DNA from: Candidatus Nitrosopelagicus sp.
GTDB taxonomy: Archaea > Thermoproteota > Nitrososphaeria > Nitrososphaerales > Nitrosopumilaceae
Direction of reading: 5' to 3'
DNA length: 7,583 bases
NCBI GenBank assembly: GCA_012964965.1
Contig: DTTB01000111.1
Coordinates: forward strand, 1 to 7,583
Shown here piece after piece: positions 4,667 through 7,583 of this stretch. Position numbers and translations under genes: made by a program. The notes beneath the pieces are model-generated. The model made no database searches. It was not told where the DNA came from and saw only the letters and a list, made by a program, of their open reading frames with translations. The stretch's first letter is position 1, and each line of letters opens with the position of its first letter.

Positions 4667-5928
4667 TGCTTGACATGAAGCTGGTTCGTCAGAATCCTGA
4701 AAAGATCCGAAAAATGCTAAAAGATAGAATGGTAGAGTTTGATCTTGATTTGCTTTTACAATTAGATGAGAAACGCAGGGAATTGATAATCAGTACTGAT
4801 AGCCTTAGGAATAAAAAAAATGAAATGTCTATAAAAATCTCAGATGCAAAAAAGGCAAACAAAGATGCCAGCACACTGATTCAAGAAATGCAATCAACTA
4901 GTCAAGAACTTGCAAAGCTGGAAGAGGTTCAGCATAAAATTAAATCAGATTACAAAAAACTTGCTTTTTCTATACCAAACTTACTACATGAATCAGTTCC
5001 GATAGGACCTGATGGTTCAGCAAATCAAGAAGTTTTCAAATGGGGAGAAATTCCTAAATTTGATTTTCAGATCAAAGGACATGAAGATTTAGCCAAAAAT
5101 TTGAACATCCTTGATATTGAAAGAGCGGCCAAAACAGCTGGTGCAAGATTTTACTATTTGAAAGGAGATTTAGTAAAACTTGGTTATGCAATAACTGCTT
5201 TTGCGTTTGATTTTTTGTCTGAAAAAGGATACAGTCTGATTCAACCACCCTATATGATTAACAGAAAAGCAATGGAGGGTGCTATAATATTAGATGATTT
5301 TGACGATGTTATTTACAAGGTTGAGGAAGAAGATCTATTCCTAATTGGAACATCCGAACATGCTATTGCATCAATGTATTCTGATGAAATCCTAGATGGA
5401 AACATACTCCCAGATCGATATGGTTCAATTAGTCCATGTTTTCGAAAAGAGGCTGGTGCACATGGTAAAGATCAAAAGGGGATTTTTAGAGTACATCAAT
5501 TTGAGAAGTTTGAACAATTTGTTTTTTCAAAACCCGAAGATTCCTGGGAAGTTCAACAGAATATGCTTGATAATACAAAAGAATTTTATCAAAAACTTGA
5601 AATTCCGTATAGAGTTGTTCTTTTGTCAAGTGGTGACATGGGAAAAGTTTCTGCTAAAACATTTGATATAGAAGCATGGATGGCTGAACAAAATGCATAT
5701 AGAGAAATAGGCTCAATTTCAAATTGTCTTGATTATCAAGCTAGAAGGCTAAAGATCAGATTTAGGGATAAAACAAACGAAGAAACACAATATGTTCATA
5801 CGTTAAACGGCACATTAGTTGCTATAGAAAGAACAATGGTAGCTATCATGGAAAATAATCAAACCAAAGATGGTCATATCAAAATTCCAAATATTTTGCA
5901 AAAATACATGGGAAAAAAAATAATCTGA
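4666..5928 (+). CDS. serS: Seryl-tRNA synthetase, class II
   Basis: This enzyme charges tRNA(Ser) (and tRNA(Sec) where present) with serine using ATP. The 420 residues match the common bacterial/eukaryotic/most-archaeal form, not the rare zinc-dependent methanogen type. The N-terminus MLDMKLVRQNPEKIRKML is the standard SerS start. Residues about 27-100 form the long coiled-coil arm that contacts the tRNA long variable arm. The catalytic domain shows LIGTSEH at 226-232, motif 2 as CFRKEAGAHGKDQKGIFRVH (258-277) followed by QFEKFEQ, SNCLDYQARR at 352-361, and motif 3 as NGTLVAIERTMVAIMEN with Arg389. All expected active-site signatures are present. Translation is coupled to pcc1 by a 1-bp overlap and a GGAGGT site. 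The next gene, S3Ae, follows after 42 bp with its own TATA-like box. Confidence 0.97.
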   Translation: MLDMKLVRQNPEKIRKMLKDRMVEFDLDLLLQLDEKRRELIISTDSLRNKKNEMSIKISDAKKANKDASTLIQEMQSTSQELAKLEEVQHKIKSDYKKLAFSIPNLLHESVPIGPDGSANQEVFKWGEIPKFDFQIKGHEDLAKNLNILDIERAAKTAGARFYYLKGDLVKLGYAITAFAFDFLSEKGYSLIQPPYMINRKAMEGAIILDDFDDVIYKVEEEDLFLIGTSEHAIASMYSDEILDGNILPDRYGSISPCFRKEAGAHGKDQKGIFRVHQFEKFEQFVFSKPEDSWEVQQNMLDNTKEFYQKLEIPYRVVLLSSGDMGKVSAKTFDIEAWMAEQNAYREIGSISNCLDYQARRLKIRFRDKTNEETQYVHTLNGTLVAIERTMVAIMENNQTKDGHIKIPNILQKYMGKKII

Positions 5929-5939
5929 TTGTAGTACAA

Positions 5940-5949
5940 CTTATATTTT
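5940..5949 (+). promoter_or_regulatory. TATA-like box of the S3Ae gene
   Basis: The sequence CTTATATTTT is centred about 26 nt before the TTG start at 5971, predicting a transcript that begins at or a few bases before that codon. S3Ae is thus probably transcribed independently of serS, possibly on a leaderless mRNA. Confidence 0.5.
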
Positions 5950-5970
5950 GGAATCCAAGGTTTGAAATGA

Positions 5971-6582
5971 TTGGCTAGAAAAACGCGAAAAATCAAAGAT
6001 AAGTGGAAGGAAAAAAGGTGGGTTACGGTTTTGGCACCGGACGCATTTAACAATGTTCCGTTAGGAGATATACCCATAACAGATGATGAAAAAGCAGTTG
6101 GGAGAGTTATGGAGGTAACGCTACATGATATTTTAAAAGGTGATCCCTCCCAAAACCAGTACAAGCTTTTTTTCCAAATTGACAAAGTGACTAAAGAAAA
6201 AGCCACTACAATTTTTAAGAAATATGAATACGCCAAAGAATTTCTACGAAGTTTAATAAGACGTGGTTCTTCTCGTGTTAATTTCGCTTTAGATGTAAAG
6301 ACCAAAGATGGATATGTTTTTAGAATTAAAATTATAGCTCTCAGCCATAGAGAACTCAATACGTCGAGAAAACATGGATTAAGGTTAATTGCAAAAAATG
6401 TAATAGAAAAAACAGTTTCGGGTATGACTATTGATCAGTTTGTCCAGGCATCGTGTTATGGAAAAATTAATTCTGATGTTATGGCAGCTACAAAAAAGGT
6501 AATACGCCTTAGACACGTAGGTTTGGAAAAAGTCAAACTCATTAGAACGGCAGATGCAGAAATTGCTCTTCTTCATGCTTAA
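5971..6582 (+). CDS. rps3ae: 30S ribosomal protein S3Ae (eS1)
   Basis: This ribosomal protein, also called S1e, sits on the small-subunit platform near the mRNA exit and is shared by archaea and eukaryotes. The 203-residue sequence begins (M)ARKTRKIKDKWKEKRWVTV, with the family stretches PLGDIPITDDEKAVGRVMEV, SLIRRGSSRVNFALDVKTKDGY, and a C-terminal region with TIDQFVQASCYGKI. The initiation codon is TTG. The codon just before it in frame is the stop TGA, so no upstream start exists, and the next downstream methionine (residue 49) would delete conserved sequence. An out-of-frame ATG-ATT-GGC-TAG overlaps the start. The TATA-like box at 5940-5949 has leaderless spacing. The gene follows serS by 42 bp; next downstream is a COG1325-type RNA-binding protein gene. 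Confidence 0.96.
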   Translation: MARKTRKIKDKWKEKRWVTVLAPDAFNNVPLGDIPITDDEKAVGRVMEVTLHDILKGDPSQNQYKLFFQIDKVTKEKATTIFKKYEYAKEFLRSLIRRGSSRVNFALDVKTKDGYVFRIKIIALSHRELNTSRKHGLRLIAKNVIEKTVSGMTIDQFVQASCYGKINSDVMAATKKVIRLRHVGLEKVKLIRTADAEIALLHA

Positions 6583-6611
6583 ATCACCACGCCAAATTTT
6601 TATTCAATAAA

Positions 6612-7037
6612 ATGACAAGAAAGATTGTTGCTAAAATAGGTATGATACTACATGCCACAGAAGATTACCGGAAAATATATGATTCTCTTTATGATATATT
6701 TGGAATAGAAAAAGATAAAATATCTCTGGACAAGCTTTCTGGTCATTTTGGAAATCCTATTTTTATGTTATCTGTAGAAATGAAAAAGAAATATGCCGAG
6801 GGATTTCTGAAAAAAATGGTTTCGATTATTTCAAAAACACAAATGACAGATATATTGGAAGATCTGGAAGGGCGGATTAATGATGCAACTTTGTATCTAA
6901 GATTTTCCAAGCAGAAATTTATAAAAAAAACACTGATACTTGAAGAAAAAGACCCGATTAGAATTAGCATTTATACACCTGTATATGTAAAAAAGGAATT
7001 GTATTCTACATATAGAAAATTATTGACTATTAAATGA
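6612..7037 (+). CDS. COG1325-type RNA-binding protein (exosome-associated family)
   Basis: This 141-residue protein resembles the archaeal COG1325 family of RNA-binding proteins, often annotated as exosome subunit or RNA-binding domain protein, with a dsRBD-like α/β fold. Supporting sequence includes the start RKIVAKIGMILHATED, the family signature GHFGNPI at 44-50 (typically GHHGNPI) and the RINDATLYLRFSKQ motif at 88-101. The C-terminal IRISIYTPVYVKKELYSTYR pairs with it as the last β strand and helix. The role is inferred: an accessory factor in RNA processing or degradation, consistent with exosome/ribosome clustering in archaea. It begins 29 bp after S3Ae. A TTAAAT at about 6579-6584, overlapping the S3Ae stop, could be its promoter, but readthrough from S3Ae is just as likely. 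A T run lies after its stop at about 7050-7060. Confidence 0.82.
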   Translation: MTRKIVAKIGMILHATEDYRKIYDSLYDIFGIEKDKISLDKLSGHFGNPIFMLSVEMKKKYAEGFLKKMVSIISKTQMTDILEDLEGRINDATLYLRFSKQKFIKKTLILEEKDPIRISIYTPVYVKKELYSTYRKLLTIK

Positions 7038-7066
7038 TAGATGCGAGGATTAGTTTTTTGGTATTA

Positions 7067-7075
7067 TTTTAAATA
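7067..7075 (+). promoter_or_regulatory. TATA box of the geranylgeranyl-reductase-like gene
   Basis: The sequence TTTTAAATA is nearly identical to the archaeal TATA consensus. Its centre (about 7071) lies 26 nt before the in-frame ATG at 7097. This predicts a leaderless mRNA starting there and rules against the ATG at 7079, which would lie before the transcription start. Confidence 0.65.
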
Positions 7076-7096
7076 AAGATGCAGGATTTTATAATT

Positions 7097-7583
7097 ATGA
7101 AAACTGATTACGATGTAATAGTTGCTGGCGGAGGATTAACTGGAACAGTTGCAGCTCAGTCAATCTCATATTATTCTAATCAAAATTTGTCCATTCTTTC
7201 AATTGACAGAAATCCGGAGATGTTCCCTGGACGAAAATCAAATCCTGGTTGGACATGTGGTGATGCTTGTTCAAAAGAGGCGGTTGATTTCATGACAGAG
7301 AGGATAAAAGTTCCCTGGACATCTCCAGAAATTGAGCATGATGTAAAGGGAGTAATGGCATTCTCACCAGATAAAGAGACTGCAATCCCGTTTGATGGGG
7401 ATGGTTATATGCTTAATCGTCAAAAACTACCGGAAATTCAAAATGCAAGGACCAAAAAGATGGGAGTTAACTTTGATTTTGAAATTAATCTTACAGGTCT
7501 AATCTATGATGGACCGCAAGTGATAGGGGTTCAAGGTATCAATAATAAAACAAAACAGCCATACAAAAAAACGGCAAAGGTCG
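7097..7583 (+). CDS. Geranylgeranyl reductase family flavoprotein, 3' end outside window
   Basis: This is an FAD-dependent reductase of the geranylgeranyl/digeranylgeranylglycerophospholipid reductase family. In archaea these enzymes saturate the isoprenoid chains of membrane lipids, and relatives reduce other isoprenoid tails. 162 complete codons are present; the family is about 400 residues. The N-terminus has the dinucleotide-binding signature VIVAGGGLTGTVAA (residues 8-21) after a short β-strand lead, and a putative ribose-binding acid at the end of the second strand (SILSIDRNP). The conserved SNPGWTCGDACSKEAV segment and the GYMLNRQKL block follow; both are family landmarks. The ATG at 7097 is preferred over the in-frame ATG at 7079 because a consensus TATA box lies exactly one promoter spacing upstream and the Rossmann fold then begins at the usual distance. 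The exact substrate cannot be deduced from the visible part. Confidence 0.87.
   Translation, partial: MKTDYDVIVAGGGLTGTVAAQSISYYSNQNLSILSIDRNPEMFPGRKSNPGWTCGDACSKEAVDFMTERIKVPWTSPEIEHDVKGVMAFSPDKETAIPFDGDGYMLNRQKLPEIQNARTKKMGVNFDFEINLTGLIYDGPQVIGVQGINNKTKQPYKKTAKV

Noticed and set aside
5396..5671. Second plus-strand ORF inside serS
   Set aside because: It is an out-of-frame reading over the motif 2 region of a complete seryl-tRNA synthetase.
5874..6359. Reverse-strand 161-codon ORF across the end of serS and into S3Ae
   Set aside because: It overlaps two strongly conserved genes on the other strand; its length is a by-product of their codon composition.
7079..7096. ATG at 7079 as start of the reductase
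   Set aside because: It lies only about eight bases past the centre of the consensus TATA box, upstream of the expected transcription start, and adds six residues before the usual Rossmann lead.

Overview
This window comes from the chromosome of an ammonia-oxidising archaeon (Thaumarchaeota/Nitrososphaerota). The low G+C by eye, the short AmoB with a single cupredoxin domain, and the AmoA sequence all point to a Nitrosopumilales-like, marine group I.1a lineage. The left half carries the ammonia monooxygenase (amo) locus and the right half a translation/RNA-processing block. Promoters are typically archaeal: TATA-like boxes lie about 26 nt upstream of several start codons, which suggests leaderless or nearly leaderless mRNAs.

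Positions 1-3041: amoA (cut by the left edge) and amoX are read leftward, each with its own apparent promoter. amoB is read rightward, divergently from amoX, across an intergenic region of about 210 bp. amoC is not between amoX and amoB and is nowhere in the window, unlike the amoA-X-C-B order of Nitrosopumilus. Downstream of amoB are two rightward genes. One encodes an unrecognised 103-residue soluble protein. The other encodes a membrane-anchored protein that looks like a His-depleted member of a family otherwise rich in conserved histidines. Facing them are two leftward genes for very small CCHC zinc-finger-like proteins (45 and 69 residues); the smaller one is easily missed.

Positions 3113-3849: two leftward genes encode small proteins with two membrane segments each. 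Their proximity to amo makes them candidates for the accessory AMO subunits AmoY and AmoZ reported in ammonia-oxidising archaea. I cannot tell which letter belongs to which gene, or prove the assignment from sequence alone.

Positions 3941-7583: all genes here read rightward. They are ribosomal protein S15, a Pcc1-like KEOPS subunit, seryl-tRNA synthetase (translationally coupled to pcc1), ribosomal protein S3Ae, a COG1325-type RNA-binding (exosome-associated) protein, and the first 162 codons of a geranylgeranyl-reductase-family flavoprotein cut by the right edge. This block resembles the archaeal S15/Pcc1/S3Ae neighbourhood, with serS inserted between pcc1 and S3Ae.

I see no tRNA or rRNA genes, insertion sequences, CRISPR arrays or signs of mobile DNA. 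The most interesting parts are the rearranged amo locus, its small membrane-protein neighbours, and the small zinc-finger pair embedded among them.
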